Positions 43,981-58,135 of a DNA stretch of 64,000 nt are shown here, in pieces (the stretch's first letter is position 1; each line of letters starts with the position of its first letter). Below the pieces are notes generated by a model. The model made no database searches. It worked only from the letters and a program-made list of their open reading frames with translations, and was not told where the DNA came from. Both the position numbers and the translations under genes were made by a program. The DNA is from Capillidium heterosporum (taxonomy: Eukaryota > Entomophthoromycota > Entomophthoromycetes > Entomophthorales > Capillidiaceae): the NCBI GenBank assembly GCA_016630905.1, contig WBMQ01000010.1, forward strand, positions 1,426,001 to 1,490,000, in the 5' to 3' direction.

Positions 43981-44655
43981 TTAGCTATAACTTTACTTAA
44001 TAACTAAAATTTAGTTTTACATTTTAGATATATAGATTACTAGTTTAGCATCAATCCTAAAAATGCTAAAAGTCCTTTTTTCTTTAGTATAAATTAAGTG
44101 TTTTATTTACCATTAACTGTTTCTAAATCAATTTTAATATTTTTTAAGTTAGTAATAAATGCCTAAAAATAAAAGAAATAATAGTACTTATAAATTAGAA
44201 AAAACAACAATTACTAGTATTTAAGGTACTAACTACTAAAGATAAGTCACCTATATAAGGCCTATAGTAAACTCAGTAGTAGGTTAAATAATTATTAAAT
44301 AAATGTAGTAAATCATTTGATATTTCTTCTATTATTAGTATAGTATAAACTTTCTATATAGTATAGTATAAAACTAATAATTAGCATATTTCTATAGTAA
44401 AGAGTTGCTTAGACCTAAACTAAATGATAGAATTAAACCCTAAAACCTTTCTAAACTAATAAATCTAATTACTTTTTAGCTTAATAGCTATCTTTAAAAT
44501 ATTTTTATTTACTTACTGTTTTTAGATTAGGCTATAAGTATAAGCCTTCTTATATAGCCTTATAGTTAATATTCTTAGCCTTTATAAAGTCCTAGCTACT
44601 ATTGCTTTTTAGCTAACTCTAGCTAATAAGTATTTCTTATAGATATTTTTTAATA
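43981..44655 (+). repeat. LTR-2 copy lacking its first ~25 bases, decayed
   Basis: Parallels 36028-36722 along its length, including the TATATAAGGC box (44247) and the former hydrophobic ORF, whose ATG is now ATA. It joins the 3' LTR of the gypsy element within the shared word AATACTT, suggesting a recombination or deletion joint. Differences from the younger copies are nearly all transitions. Confidence 0.75.
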
Positions 44656-44977
44656 GACTAATTTTTTTTAAATTTAAAAACTTTAAAAATATATAAGATT
44701 TTGTATATTATAGTTTTAGGTCTTTAAGGTATTAAAGTTATATATTAGGTTAAAGTAAGTTTTATTAAATGTTTAAAGGTTTTTAGCTAGTAGTTTTGCA
44801 AGGATTAAAAAAGTTTAGTACTTTTATTAATTATAGAAAACTTAATTATATTAGTTAGCCTATAATATAATATATATATTATGTTTTATACTAAAGAACT
44901 TATCAATTTTAGCCAAACCTAATTAACTAAAAGTTTTAGCTAGTAGTTAAATACTTAGCAAAGGCAACTAGCTAACA
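44656..44977 (+). repeat. LTR-4 3' part, truncated and decayed
   Basis: Resembles 62750-63076, ending in GGCAACTAGCTAACA, the 3' end of LTR-4. Only the last third of the LTR is present. Confidence 0.55.
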
Positions 44978-44982
44978 ACTAA

Positions 44983-45628
44983 TATTAAAAACATTTACTA
45001 AAAAGGCCTATTAGTAAAAGTTAGATAATAATAATAACTAGTGTTTTATAAAAGCTAAAAAAGTTGATATAAAGGTTATATAAGAAGGAAATTTACATTT
45101 AAAATTAAATTTAGAAATGATAAGCAGATAGGACTACTTTAATTATAGCTATAAAACTAAGAAATATAATTAAATTTATTGATTTAATTTAGTTTAGTAT
45201 GACTTTCTATTATAAAAGGATGCTAATTCTTAATTTATACTATATAAGAAGTTTATACTATGCCAATAACAAAAGGAAATATTAAATGTTTAATATATGT
45301 ATTTAATAATTACTTAACCTACTACTAAGTTCATTATAGGCCTTATATAAATAACTTATATTTAGTAATAAATACTATAAATACTAATGATTAGTATTTA
45401 TTTAAGCTCTAGTATCAAAATCCATTAGATTCTTTTAGAAGATTATTTTAGCTTTAGAAAGTATATGGATTTAAAAGCAATTAGTACAAAGTTAATTACT
45501 TAATTTCTATTAAAAAGAGAAAACTACTAGTTTTAATAAGATGTTAACTAATGTCTAAATTATTATAATAAATTGAATTTTAGTTATTAAACAAAACTAT
45601 AGCTAATTTAGAAAGATTTTCTTAAACA
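44983..45628 (-). repeat. LTR-1/LTR-2-related solo LTR, reverse orientation, decayed
   Basis: Reads as the reverse complement of LTR-1: the TATA region appears as GGCCTTATATAAATAAC near 45335 and the LTR start as GATTTTCTTAAACA at the right end. No matching target duplication is seen. Confidence 0.6.
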
Positions 45629-48600
45629 TAGTTATTATCTAATACTTGTTTTTATTATATAGCCTTTAAATTAAGCATTAACTTAATAAATAATTATTTT
45701 TATTAATATAATATTACTATATAGTTTTATATTTTTCTAAATCTTAATAGTTTTCTAACTAATTTTACTATTAAATTATATTTAAACAATTAATACTTTT
45801 AAGCTAACCTCTATCTTAAATTTTACAATTATAGTATTAGTATTGCTTAACTATTATCTAACTCTATCTAAGTTTGTTTATTTTTTACTATCCTTCTAAA
45901 TTTAAGATCTAACTATTATTTTATAAATACTTCTAATAATATATATTTTCTACTTTGCTTTTTATTCTATTAATTAAAAACTTAAATCTTCATAATATGC
46001 TAATATACTTAAGCTATACTTTTCTAACTTATTATTATATTTATTTACAGTATAATTATATATTTATTAGAATGTTATAGAGAATTAGGGATTTCAAGTA
46101 TTAATTTATAAAATTTACAATATAGTATTTAAGTTTAGCTTAAATAAAAAGGTATATTTAAATAAAATAGTAATAAAAACAGTCTTATACTGAATATAAT
46201 TGTAAAGCATATTTTATTAAAAGATAAACTATAAAAAATTCAATATATTAATTAATAACTTTTAAATAAAGACTATAGCTTATATTTAACTTTTTATAAA
46301 ATCAATATAATATAGTATATAAATATACTATCCTTTATTCTACTACCTAACTTAATATACTTTTTAGCTTTAGTAGTGATTTCTTTTCTAATAAATTGCT
46401 AAATAATACTAAATTGTAACTGATAATTAAAATACTTTAATATAAATCATTAAAATTAAAATCTATAGTAGCTAAAATGCTTATAAATATATATTATACT
46501 AAAGTAATTTATAAATTAAGTAAATGTGAAAATTACTTTAGAATGGACTAAATACTAAATAGTATTAAAGTTAGAATTTAAAACTTATTTAAAAAAATAG
46601 AATTAGAATCTAGACTAAAAATACTTTTATAATTAATAATAAAATTCCTTTAAATATAAATTATTAATTTCATCATTAGTTTATATATATTAATTGTTTT
46701 ACTCTAATTTTACTTATTTTAGTTTTGAAAAACTTAAATAATAGCTACTATCTAAATTCAAGAAATTAAGTACTATATTTGCTTAAGTAAAATCATCAAG
46801 ATTAGAGATAAAGGTTTTTGCTAAAAGATTAAATAATATATTATAAAATTAAAACCTTTATTAAATATTTATTTTGATATGACTAATTAAAATAAATATA
46901 AAGTTATCTAATAACTCTATAAACTACTATTTTACTTAATGTTATAAAAGGGTTTGATAGTTTTGCAAATGTTTATTTTAGTTTAGTATATATAGTAGTG
47001 CATTAACAAATGCATAACTTATTATGAACCTTTCTATCATAATGCACTAGATATCTAGACTTTATTATACTTTGTTATATATAGACATACATGTTATATT
47101 TATCTAATTGAAAGGATTTAGACTTTATAAAATGGAAAAATATAAACTTATTAGAACTAATTTCAATATATTTTATTTATAGATTTTAACCTATACTTTT
47201 AATTCTTAATGAAAATATATATATCAATTTGGAACTTTAAATTAAAAAGTAGTGTCTTGATAGCTCATGTATTTAGATTGATAGCATTAGTATTATAGCC
47301 TTATGATCCTTTGAAAATTTACTATGTTTTCACACTTCTATTAAACTACATAAATTTTAAAATATTCCATAAAGCTGTTATCTTCATATACTCAGAAGGT
47401 TAAGCCAAATATTGAAATAACTAGCAGATAAATAGGAAATAATAGACGATGTATCTGTAGAAAAACATTCAAATCAATATATTAAGAAATATTATAAAAT
47501 AACCAATTTTTAGATCATTAATTAGATTTGACTTGGACTTAATAAATAGATAATTAAAGCTTGCTTGTAGTTTATACATAGTAAGTGACTTATACCCATT
47601 AGAATAGAATTAATTGGAAGCTTAATAGTAATTATATTATTAGGTTTAGAATATATATTGTTGTTTGTCATTAATATAAATTTTTAGATCAGCGATTTGT
47701 AAAAGACAGAATAAAAATAGGATTCATTAGAAGATACTATTTCAGGTTTAAAATACAATAATATTATTGATTATGCTATTTATGGCTGGAGATATCATGA
47801 TTAAAAATACAGTAAAGCTAGTTTGATGTCGTATTCTCAGATTTAATAACAGAATGGCTAGGGAAATTAACAAAACACAAGTCAAATTTAAATATAATAT
47901 GTTGAAATCGAATAGGTTTAAGGTGGGTTTTGAAACTAAAGACATTTATTGCATTATATGCAAAGTAGTCAATCAACTCTAGTGCTGAATAAAATAGTAT
48001 CACAATAAAGTCTGGAAAGTAAATTAAACACTTTTTTGTAGTATAATTAGCTGATTTCTGGAATTACCCAAAATACTTCAATTTAACTAGATTTGTATTA
48101 ATAGAATGCATTAGTTTCGATTTCATACAAAATCAGCACATCCAGTTTAAATATGGAAATTGACAATTTTAAAATTTAAGGAACAATTAGAGCATTTCTT
48201 TATAAAAATGGTAACTGTTAGGTTAGCTTTTTCATAAGGCCTGAAATATAAATAAGAAAGCATTTAAAGTAATTTTGCAACTGTTTATAAATAAATTAGT
48301 AAAATATAAATATATAATATACAAATTTAAATTCCTTCAAGGTATTCCATATAGGTAGTTTGTTAAAGCTATCACCTACTCAAAAGCGTATTTTAGAGAC
48401 TTTTCTTTTGTTAAAACATTGCATAGTTTTAGTATAAGGCTGGTTTTTAAAGAAATCAAATAGTAACTTCAATCGTTCACTTATCTTTCAATAAGTTCAA
48501 CACTTCATATTTTTCTATAAAATACTTTGTATCTAAAAATATTTGCTATAAGATCCACAAACCTGTGTTATCTAATAGAATCTAATTTAACTCTTTAGAT

Positions 48601-51600
48601 CGTGTTGTAAATATCGCCAAATTTATAACCCAAACTCTGAAAAATAACATGTTTCTTATTTTATGCTGAGCTATGATATACTTACAAAAATACTAAACAT
48701 ATATCAATTTCTTAATGGATAAAATATACTTTTAAGAGTTAATATAAACTATTTTGCTATAAATAATGGTTTTAAAGATAGCAAGATTTTATTCATATTA
48801 TTACCTATTATTGCTAAAAGTTAATACACTTTCTAAATTAATGACAACTGCAGTTAAAATTAAAGAATCAAGCTGAACAATAATTAATTTTCAACTATCT
48901 AAAGGTGGTATTGCGCATTAGAAGCTATATTTAACCCAAAATACAGAATAAGATAAAATTAAATAAATATAGTAGTGATATCGAAACTAATGGATTATGG
49001 CGAATTTAACTGAATAAGGGGCTAGTATATGAAGTTATAAAATTTGCCAGAACTCAATAATTTAATGGAAAAGCTATTTTGAATTTAGTTTTCAATTAAT
49101 CAAGTCACTAGACTCAGTTTAGCTCGATTATACATTTGTAGGTGTGTAAACTAATACTAATTACAGTATTATTCTATTCAAAGCTAAAATTGACAAAGAT
49201 GTTTGAATAAACCTGTGATTTTAGAATCAAAGTTTTACAGAATGAGAAAATTATTAAACAATTTGAAAAATAATTCAATTGATTCCCAAAATTACATTTT
49301 GAGAATTTGATTAACCAAAGTAAATTTAGATTATGTTTTATAAATTGCTAAACTTCGCTAAATATGAACATAAATAATTTATGTTTGATAAAATCTAAAA
49401 ATGAACCATCAAAAATATAATATTCAATTAATATACACATAATTAAATATAGCTTTCAAGATTTTACTAATGTATTCTAAAAGTGCATAATATAATAGCA
49501 TTCTAAGTTTTCAAAGCTTATCTACCAAGATTTGGCTTGTAAGCTTAAGTAATAGTGAAAGACAGAGTTTCTTAATAGATCAGTAACCTATAATTAATTT
49601 ATGCTAAACTTGCTTTTTAGTAGCTATTAAGTTCTAAAGGTATTGTAAACCTAAATATCTTCAGATTATGCTTTTTTCACAATTTTAAGATAATCTATTA
49701 CATAGTTTGCAAAACCAGTTTATCAAATACATTATATTCTGAAATATACCAAATCATTAAAAATTTGCCTAAATAAACTACAAATAACTTGCTAAATTAC
49801 AATGTGAATGCTACAGTATATTTTATCTCTTGTGTATATCGATGTCTAATACAGAATATTTTAGTTGATTTCAGATCTTTTGCAAAAGTCTTAAACAAGC
49901 TAAATGACTTATCTTTTATCCTATATAATTGACAGTTTACCTTGATATCCGTAGTATATTTTAGCAAATTAGATCAAAATAATAAAAGGAATACTTAGCA
50001 AAATCGTAATATTTAAGAAATTTCAAAGGAAATCTAAGTTTTAAATAGTTCTAGGATGTTCTTACAAAATCATTTGTAACTTTCATTGGGTTTTCCTTAA
50101 TTAAATTCTAAAATAATATAAACAATAATGTAAACTTTTCTTATTGGCTAGCCTTTTCAAATAACTTGTACATTTTCTACATTCAATCCTTGCTAAACAG
50201 ATATTAATTTCAATGCAAGATTCTTATTAGCTTAGTCAATATGATCTGCATGTGGGCATATTAAGATTAGTTGATAACTAGCCTATAAATGCCGATTATT
50301 AAATCATATCCTGAGATTAAACCAAATCACCAATATAAATTATCCAAGTAGAGCTTGTTTTATTAAAAAAGTAGTATAGTTAATTAAAGTAAATTAGTTT
50401 ATGTAATTATAGAGGTAGTATTATACAAGTAGCTAAACTACTTTAACAAGTTCAATTGCTTTAGATAGCTTTAATCTTAGGAATGATGCATTAAGCAGGC
50501 TTAGCTTTACTTGTAGATGATTAATTTTATAATTCCCTTAAACTAAGAACCATTTCCAAATTCTAACTTGTACTATGAACCTTCTTTATTAATTGGTTAG
50601 TACAGCCAATAGGTAAATTTTATTAATGTCGTAATTAACTTTAAAATTATTCAGTTGCTATCCTCTTAAATCAATTTATCGCTTTAAAATTCAAAAGTTA
50701 AAACAACCTTTCTTTAACGGTACTTGTAAGGAATATTTTGAATCTAATGTCTAGAAAACAATTCAAGTGCTATATAGTAGCATTAAGAATATATATAGGT
50801 TAAATGCTAGTAATAATGATCCCATTTACAAACCTAAGTTTTTCTAAAAGCTAAACTACTTTAACCAATATCAAATATTACTTTTTTACTAGTCATTTGA
50901 TAAGTAGCAGAGTTGATTTCACTAATTTCTATTTATTAATATTAAAATAGGCTAATTTCTAACATTCTATTTACTAAAAATATTTGCTTTAAAATAAATT
51001 ATAAAAGTTTTCAGTTAAAAATCTTTTATCAAGTCTAGTTAATAAAAAGTTTTATTTACTAAATAATTCAAACATACCATTTAGCAATAGCATTGCTATA
51101 TTTCTAGATTATATTATAACACTGGCTAAATTTGTTTTTTAGATTTTATTGTACTTTTATCCAAGTACTTTTTAATACGTTTCGGTTAAACTAACTAAAA
51201 TTTAGATTATATTCAAGCATCTAATCAAATATTTGATAGTTTTTCCATTACTTCATGTTATATATATTTACAATTTCTATAGTTAGATATTTTAAACATT
51301 ATTCTTTACTATTGTCCATCTAATTACCTATTTAAGGTTCTACTATAGCATTTCTTTATTTAAAAGTACAAGAACTAAATGTTTATTTCTAAAATGCTTT
51401 CTGTACTTTATTTTTATCGCTAATTTTACACTATTATAGGAAATGTATTAAATAGATATTAGTTAAACCTTTTGATAAATATAAATTTAATGCTTTATAT
51501 ACTTTAATAAAACTATACTATAGAATAATACCATTTGCAAAATATTAGTAGTTATTAGAAATAAAATAATCTTTATTTAAATCCTATTCATTTAAAAAAA

Positions 51601-52447
51601 GTATTATTTGAAAATAATATAACTTAAGTCAACCTTAATGTACTTTTATATCTAATAGTACATTTTTAAATGGTTAACTATTCATCATTTATTTGAAATA
51701 TAATATAGGTATTTAATGTTAAATAAATCCTTAGATATCAAAAAATACTTGAATATTTTTGCTTACAGTTTAAACTAAATTTCAACTTTCTAATTATTAT
51801 CCATACTTTATTTCTTAACAATTTTATGTATTTTTAATTGATTTTAAAACTATTATTATAAAAATTATTTATACTTGTTTTAATTGCTTTTACATACTAA
51901 TAAATCTTTATAGAATTTTAATAGTAATAAGTAATATTAAATCATTTATATATAAATTTAATATAGTAAAAGATTTTACAGTAAAATTAGTTTAACTATA
52001 AATTTCTTATAGTTATATTTGTTTTTAAATAATTTATAGGATGCTATTCTTTAAAACTTTTATATTGGCTAATCAATTTTACTGAATATTTAGCTACTGG
52101 CTTGAACTTCTAATTAATTGGATTCAGCCAAATTTGGTAAGTTCTGCATAGAACATGTTATATGTATCATATTGTAGGCTAGTTAATATAGATATAGCAA
52201 TTACTTTACAACCAGTAGCAATATATAAACTCAATTCCTACAAACTACTATTTAAAAATCCATTAAAATGTTTAATTAAGCTAATCTAAATTTAAATATA
52301 TAGTTTAAGAGTGCCTAAAAGAATAATTTTAAATAACTCTAATAAACAACTTAGAAACTTTCTTATTTTTATTGATAAAAGCAATTCAGAAAGCCTTTTT
52401 ATCTTTTTTGTTTTTTTATTCCTTTTATTTTTTTCAGTATTTTTTTA
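45629..52447. other. Long AT-rich stretch without recognisable gene
   Basis: About 6.8 kb. The ends (45.6-46.9 and about 52.05-52.4 kb) hold repeat pieces, including a reverse LTR-4 fragment near 52085-52210. The middle, about 47-50.9 kb, looks less repetitive and slightly less AT-rich, yet every frame is short (longest about 65 codons, 47748-48003 minus, hydrophobic by composition). No tRNA, rRNA or domain was found. It may be single-copy non-coding DNA or fully decayed genes. Confidence 0.5.
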
Positions 52448-53102
52448 TATTGGAAAATGCCTACCAAGAATGCTTACCAGCAGATATTAACTAGGCAGTA
52501 ACAGTAACTAGTACTTTATAAAGGCTAAGGAAGTTGATATAAAGGTTATATAAAAAGAATAATTGTGCCTAAAGTTAGATCCAAAAGTAGTGAGCAGATA
52601 GGACTACTCTGACCATAGCTACAAAACTAAGGAATATAGTCAAATCCATTGTTTAGCTTAAGTTTTCAGATTTAGTTTAGTTCAGATTGTTGATTCAGAT
52701 TAGGTCAATGCAACTCTTAGTCTTGGAAGGATGCAAATTATTAGTTTTCAATTATACTATACAGGAAGTCTATACTATACTAATAGTAAAAGAAAAATAT
52801 TAAATGTTCAATATGTTTATTTAATAATTACTTGCTTTATTATTAATTTTATTGTAAGCCTTATATAGGTAATTTATCTTTAGTAATCAATATTCTAGAT
52901 ACTGGTGATTAGTATTTATCTAAACTTCAGTGTCATAACTTATTTGATTTTTTTAAAAGATAATCATGATCTTTAAGAAGTGCAAGGAATAAGATATAGT
53001 AACTATAAGGTTGATTACTTGATTTCTATTATAAAGGTATTTCTAGACTTAAATTCAGTTTATAGGATGAAACTACAGCTAATCTAGAAATATTTCCTTA
53101 TA
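52448..53102 (-). repeat. Solo LTR-1, reverse orientation
   Basis: A 655-bp reverse complement of LTR-1, from TATTGGAAAATGCC (start of the reversed end) to AATATTTCCTTATA. Its sequence is nearer to the gypsy element's LTRs than the 44983 copy is, and the reversed hydrophobic ORF region is still recognisable. It carries extra bases in its right part relative to 616 bp. No clean target duplication. Confidence 0.7.
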
Positions 53103-54167
53103 CCTTATCTTTTTTTACATTCTAATATATATTATAGCTTAGAAATAAGATATAGTTTAAAAGCTTACAAGCAGGTACTTTTTCCTTAAAACAAAAAGTT
53201 TATATCCTAGTTCCAGTTATTTACTTTAATAGTTAAAACTTACTTTGCAGTATAACTATTAGAAAATCTAAAATTAAATTTAAACTAAGCTTATATCCTT
53301 AATGAAAATAAATTTTAGTTAGGTTAAATAGCTGGTAATTGATTAGAATACTAAAAACAAGTAGCAATTTATAGTTTAAAAGAATAAAGAATATATAATT
53401 CAAAGATTATTATTAAATAGTAATACAATTATAAGGTATCTACTGAAAATAAACCTAGTTCAACATTTAATATATAGTTTAGCTAAAAAATTAAGTCAAT
53501 ACTTTATTTAGTATAAAGTATAGAATAGTATTTTAATTTTCAAGTTTTAATAAATAATATTCAATACATATTTAGTATAAATTTATAATTTTTAAGTTTT
53601 AGATAATATATAATAAGTTATTTATTTGATATTTAAAGATTATGTAATTTATATTTTATTAATGAAAAATAATATATCTATTTTATAATATAACTATAGT
53701 ATCTTGAATTTTTTAAATAAAAAGTATTAAAATAGTTGGTTTAGTTAACTATAGTAAAAGATTAAATATAAAAAGATATAAAGTTTAGAGTTATTATTAA
53801 ATCTAATTTATAATATTAATATAATAGATTAAAAAAGTAAAAATAAGATTTATTATTTTAGTAATACTAATTACTTAAAGGATATAAATTTTAAAAATAG
53901 CTTAAAAATTGAAATATAATAAGAAATTAGATAAATAGAAAGTTTAGAATATATAATAGTATTACACTAGTAAATACTAAAAATATAGCTTTATTTAAAT
54001 TCTTAAAATAAAACTAAACTATTAAATAAAATAATATTTAAAAATAAAATTTAATAATAATTACTTACTAAAGATAATATATTAAATTATTATTAAAATA
54101 CTACCTTTAGATAATAACTTTTAGATTTAACTATACTTATAGCTAAGCTATTTTATAAATTTATTAG
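53103..54167. other. Decayed AT-rich repeat material
   Basis: Very AT-rich, no frames, short similarities to the surrounding repeats only. Confidence 0.45.
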
Positions 54168-55714
54168 TATTAGAAAATATTTACCAAAAATACTTATTAG
54201 CAAAAGTTAGCTAAATAATAATAATTACTAATACTTTATAAAAGCTATATATAAGGTCCAGGGAAATACTACTGGATCCAACTAATGATGGCATCATATT
54301 GTGAACTAATGATGTAGTGGGTGAGGAAAGCAAAACTAACACCCATTACTGCATTAGTAATAAAGGACTGGATTCTCTGAAAGGCAGGTTAGATTGCCAA
54401 GTAGAGGAGGTATACTATAAGGAGTGCTTACATAATCATAGTCACATCCTAGTTTCAAGAGGGGATAGAGGGAATATACAAAGGCTTAGGTACAGACTAG
54501 GGCTAGACTGGAGGGGCCCTATCAGGTAAAGGTTGGGAAGCAGCTGATGCTACCATATTAGGATCAAAGGTAAAGGTAGGCTGATAGGTTAATGTAAGCT
54601 TGAAAGGGTTGATCATATTAGTAATATTAATTACTTAGAGAAGGTGAGATCCAAGGGTGGTAAGGATTGTTAATAGATAATAAAAGGTAGGGAGAACAGA
54701 GGGATTAGACCATATAGAATTACTATGCTGAAACAGGGAGATGAGTAAAGAGACAAGACTTTATTCAAAACTAAGAAGTGAAAGCAGGCTGTTACAACAG
54801 CTATAGCTAAGAAGTAGGGTGAGTAACAGCTATTAGAAAATAGCAAGGTGGAACATTGTCAAGATACAGGCTTTTAGTAGCACCTCAGGGGTTTAAATAC
54901 CCTTTTGGTATCTTGGCAATACTTGCTGAATATCCAAATCCCAATATCAGAATGCTATGCTGGTAATAACTAAGGTTCCTAACTTATAGCCAAAGCTAAG
55001 AATATGGAAAAATAGTCAAGAATATCTAATAAGTAGAACAGATTTCTGTTTGAAACTAGATATAAATGGAAAGTAGAAAATCAAAGATTGGTAAGAGAAA
55101 TAAAAAAATGGTGTGGTATACAAAGAAAGTTGGTTAATGACCTCATACTAGGAATTGTAACAATCAAGGTTGTTACACTATATAAAAAAAAACTTATGCT
55201 TAAAGTCTAATCCAAAAGCAGTAAGCAAATAAAAATACTTTGTTTATAGCTATAAAGCTAAAAAATTGTTAACTTTATTAGCTAAAAATTATATTTTAAG
55301 ATTTAACTTAGTTTAGAGTTATAACTTTTAGTTTTAAATTATACTATGCTAATAATAATAAAAATTAAATGTTTAATATATATATTTAATAACTACTTAA
55401 TCTACTACTAAGTTCACTATAGGCCTTATATAAATAACTTATATTTAGTAGTAAATACTATAAATACTAGTAATTAGTATTTATTTAAGCTTTAATATTA
55501 AAAATCATTAAGCTTTTTTAAAAGATTATTATTAGCTTTAAAAAGTATAAGGATTTAAAAGTAATTAGTACAAATTTGATTACTTAATTCCTACTAAAAA
55601 GAGAAAAACTCTAATCTTAATAAGATAATATTAATTAGCTATCTAAGTTTAAAATATAACTTAAATTTGAAATATAAAGTAAAACTATAGCTAGTTTAAA
55701 AATATTTCTTTATA
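54168..55714 (-). repeat. Old reverse LTR split by a younger LTR-3
   Basis: Left piece 54168-54249 and right piece 55178-55714 together form a reverse LTR-1/LTR-2-type copy; the gap is exactly filled by the LTR-3 at 54250-55177 and its CTATA duplication. Both pieces are heavily AT-shifted, whereas the insert is not. Confidence 0.65.
54250..55177 (-). repeat. Solo LTR-3 variant, reverse orientation, target duplication CTATA
   Basis: Flanked by perfect CTATA (54245-54249 and 55178-55182). Read on the minus strand it starts TGTAACAACC with the same terminal hairpin as 35084-35822, follows it closely for about 450 bases, then diverges before matching again in the last about 110 bases (CATCATTAGTTGGAT near the end). 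At 928 bp it is about 190 bp longer. It is clearly less AT-rich than its host. The plus-strand 70-codon frame at 54317 is antisense to the LTR and not supported. Confidence 0.82.
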
Positions 55715-56533
55715 GATAGTAAATTATTATTAGAAAACATTTACTAAAAATGCTTATTAACAAGAGTTACTAAGTAGCAATAATAGCTAGTACTTTATAA
55801 AAACTAAAAAAGTTAATAAAAATGAAATTTATACTTAAAATCTGATATAAAAATAGTAAATAAATAGAAATTTTAAAAATTTATTTTAAATTAGTTATAG
55901 TTTTACTTTATATTTCAAATTATATTTTAAACTTAGATAACTAGCTAATATTTTTTTATTAAGATTAGAGATTTTCTTTTTTTTATAAAATTTAAATAGT
56001 TAAATTTATACTAAATACTTTAAATCCTTATATTTTCTAAAATTAACAATGATCTTTTAAAAAACTCATTAAATTTTAATACTAAAGCTTAAGTAAATAC
56101 TAATCATTAATATATAAAATATTTATCACTAAAAATATATTATTTATATAAAGCTTACAATAAAATTAATAATAAAGTAAATAGTTATTAAATAAGCATC
56201 TTGAATTATTTAATATTTCTTTTACTATTAATATAGTATAAACTTTTTATATAATATAAATTAATAATACAAATTAAAAATAAAAATTAATATTCTTTTA
56301 TAATAGAAAGTTGTACTAATTTAAACTAATAAATTTAATTATATTTCTTAATCTTATAACTATAATTAAAGTATTTCTATCTGCTTACTACCTTTAGATT
56401 AGACTTTAAGTATAAGGTTTCTTTTTATAAAGCTTTTATTTTAACTTTTTTAGCTTTTATAAAGTACTGGCTACATTACTACTTAGCTAACTTTTACTAA
56501 TAGGTATTTTTAGTAAATATTTTCTAATAGATA
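55715..56533. repeat. Composite of decayed LTR pieces
   Basis: A reversed LTR start at about 55735-55885 joins a forward LTR-1/LTR-2-type copy at about 55886-56533, which ends AAATATTTTCTAATA. The forward part shows the TATATAAAGC box near 56151 and the relic of the hydrophobic ORF region. Nearly every C and G has been lost from the variable sites. Confidence 0.5.
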
Positions 56534-56560
56534 GTAAAATAAATAGAAAAGATATTATAT

Positions 56561-57302
56561 ATATAATAAAATCTTAGATAGCTTTTTTAGAAAATCAGCT
56601 TAATAATTCTTTTAGCTATATAAACTCTAGTTTTAATACTATTTTAACTTTTTAATAAATTAAGTTTTAGTTATTTAATAACTAATTATAAAGTAAAGTC
56701 TTTATATAAACTAAATAATAGTTATTATATAAGTTTATAATATATTATAAATAAATTATTTTAGTTTAATTTTAAAGTATAATATATAAAATTATTTATT
56801 TAATAAAGTGCTAGTTATTAGTATCTTTATTGTTTTATTATTTTTATCTTTTACTTTTATATAATCTTTTTGACTTATATAACTTTTTAATAAATAAATA
56901 TTCTAATTTCTTCTTATATTATTAAAACTAATTTTTTATAATTATTTAATTAGCTAAAAGTCAAAATAAAATATTGCTAACTTAAAGTAGCTTAAAGTTA
57001 AAATATAAATTAGTATTGGATTAAGAATAACTTAGAATTAGCTTAAGTTTTCCAAAGACTTTCCTATAATAAAAATAAATAAAAGATTAAATATTAGTTA
57101 AAACTAGGTAAAAAAGGCTTATTAAGTAGTAATTAAAGAATAGTTAGTACTATAATAATAAAAATAAAATAAAAGTTAGCTAATGTATAAGGTTTAGCTT
57201 TAAAATATTAAATATATTTATTTAAAAATAACTAAAAAATAATATAAAGTAATATAAAGTAAAAATAGTAGAAAATTAGATAATATAATTATACTATACT
57301 AA
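56561..57302. repeat. Inverted-repeat element, copy 2, left arm
   Basis: Similar to 33741-34900 (minus its inserted LTR) and 60901-61440, starting with the ATAATAAAATCTTAGATAGC-type end. It is cut at 57303 by LTR-4. The matching right-arm sequence appears at about 58540-59035. Confidence 0.5.
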
Positions 57303-58135
57303 TGTTAACTTAGCTTTTAGGCTAAGTTGGGTATTAAACATTGAAACATTCATTTTTTATAAGAAATCTACAATTTTACTACTACTAGATAAAGTATTTT
57401 AAGATTATATAGTTACTTATTTATTTTTATACTTTGAAATACCTACTATTTATTAGTATATATTTTAATTAATAGCAAAGTTGCTTAAATTACCTAAGAC
57501 TAATTTTCTATTAAAAAGGTAAATTTAAAGTTTTAGACTTAATGTTGAATTTTCTAATAGTTAACTTATAGAAAAAGTAAGTCTAAAATATAAAGGTAGA
57601 TAGTAGTAATTAGAATAGTAACTCTTTAGTTTATTAAGAAAAAAGTTTACTAATAAGCCTTTAAATTAAGCCTTGTTTTAGATTTACTATATAAGAAGGA
57701 TAAAACAAAAAAAATTAAAAAAATTAAAAAAAGAAAAGAAAGTAAAAACAAAAACCAAACTACTAAATAAGGAATAAATAAAAAAACAAAAAGAATAGTA
57801 AAAAAAGTTTTTAAATTACTTTTATCAATAAAAAAAAAGTTTCTAAATTAGTTTATTAGAATTGTTTAAGACCTTTCTTTTAAGTTTACCCTAATTATAA
57901 ATTATGTTTGGATTAGATTAGTTATAATATTTTAAGAATTTTTAACTAAAAGTGTTATAAGAATAAAGCTTTTATAGATTTAACTATATAACAGTTACTA
58001 TATCTATATTAGTTAGGCTACAATACAATATATATATTATATTCTATAATAAAGAACTTACTAAGTTTGGCCAAACCTACTTAAATGAAAGTCCAAACCA
58101 ATAGTTAAACATTTAGCAAAAGTGACTAGCTAACA
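57303..58135 (+). repeat. LTR-4 copy, forward
   Basis: An 833-bp unit starting TGTTAACTTAGC with a terminal hairpin (AACTTAGC...GCTAAGTT) and ending GTGACTAGCTAACA. Its reverse complement recurs at 59036-60652, and partial copies are at 44656, 62422 and the window's right end. TG...CA ends and the insertion of 62422-63076 into another repeat support an LTR nature, but no internal coding region of this family is seen. Confidence 0.6.

Noticed and set aside
47748-48003. Two hydrophobic minus-strand frames of 61-65 codons
   Set aside because: Ile/Leu/Phe/Asn-rich as expected from AT-rich DNA; they overlap in different frames and have no homology signal.
54317-54529. 70-codon plus-strand frame
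   Set aside because: Antisense within the reverse LTR-3; no counterpart in the other LTR-3 copy.
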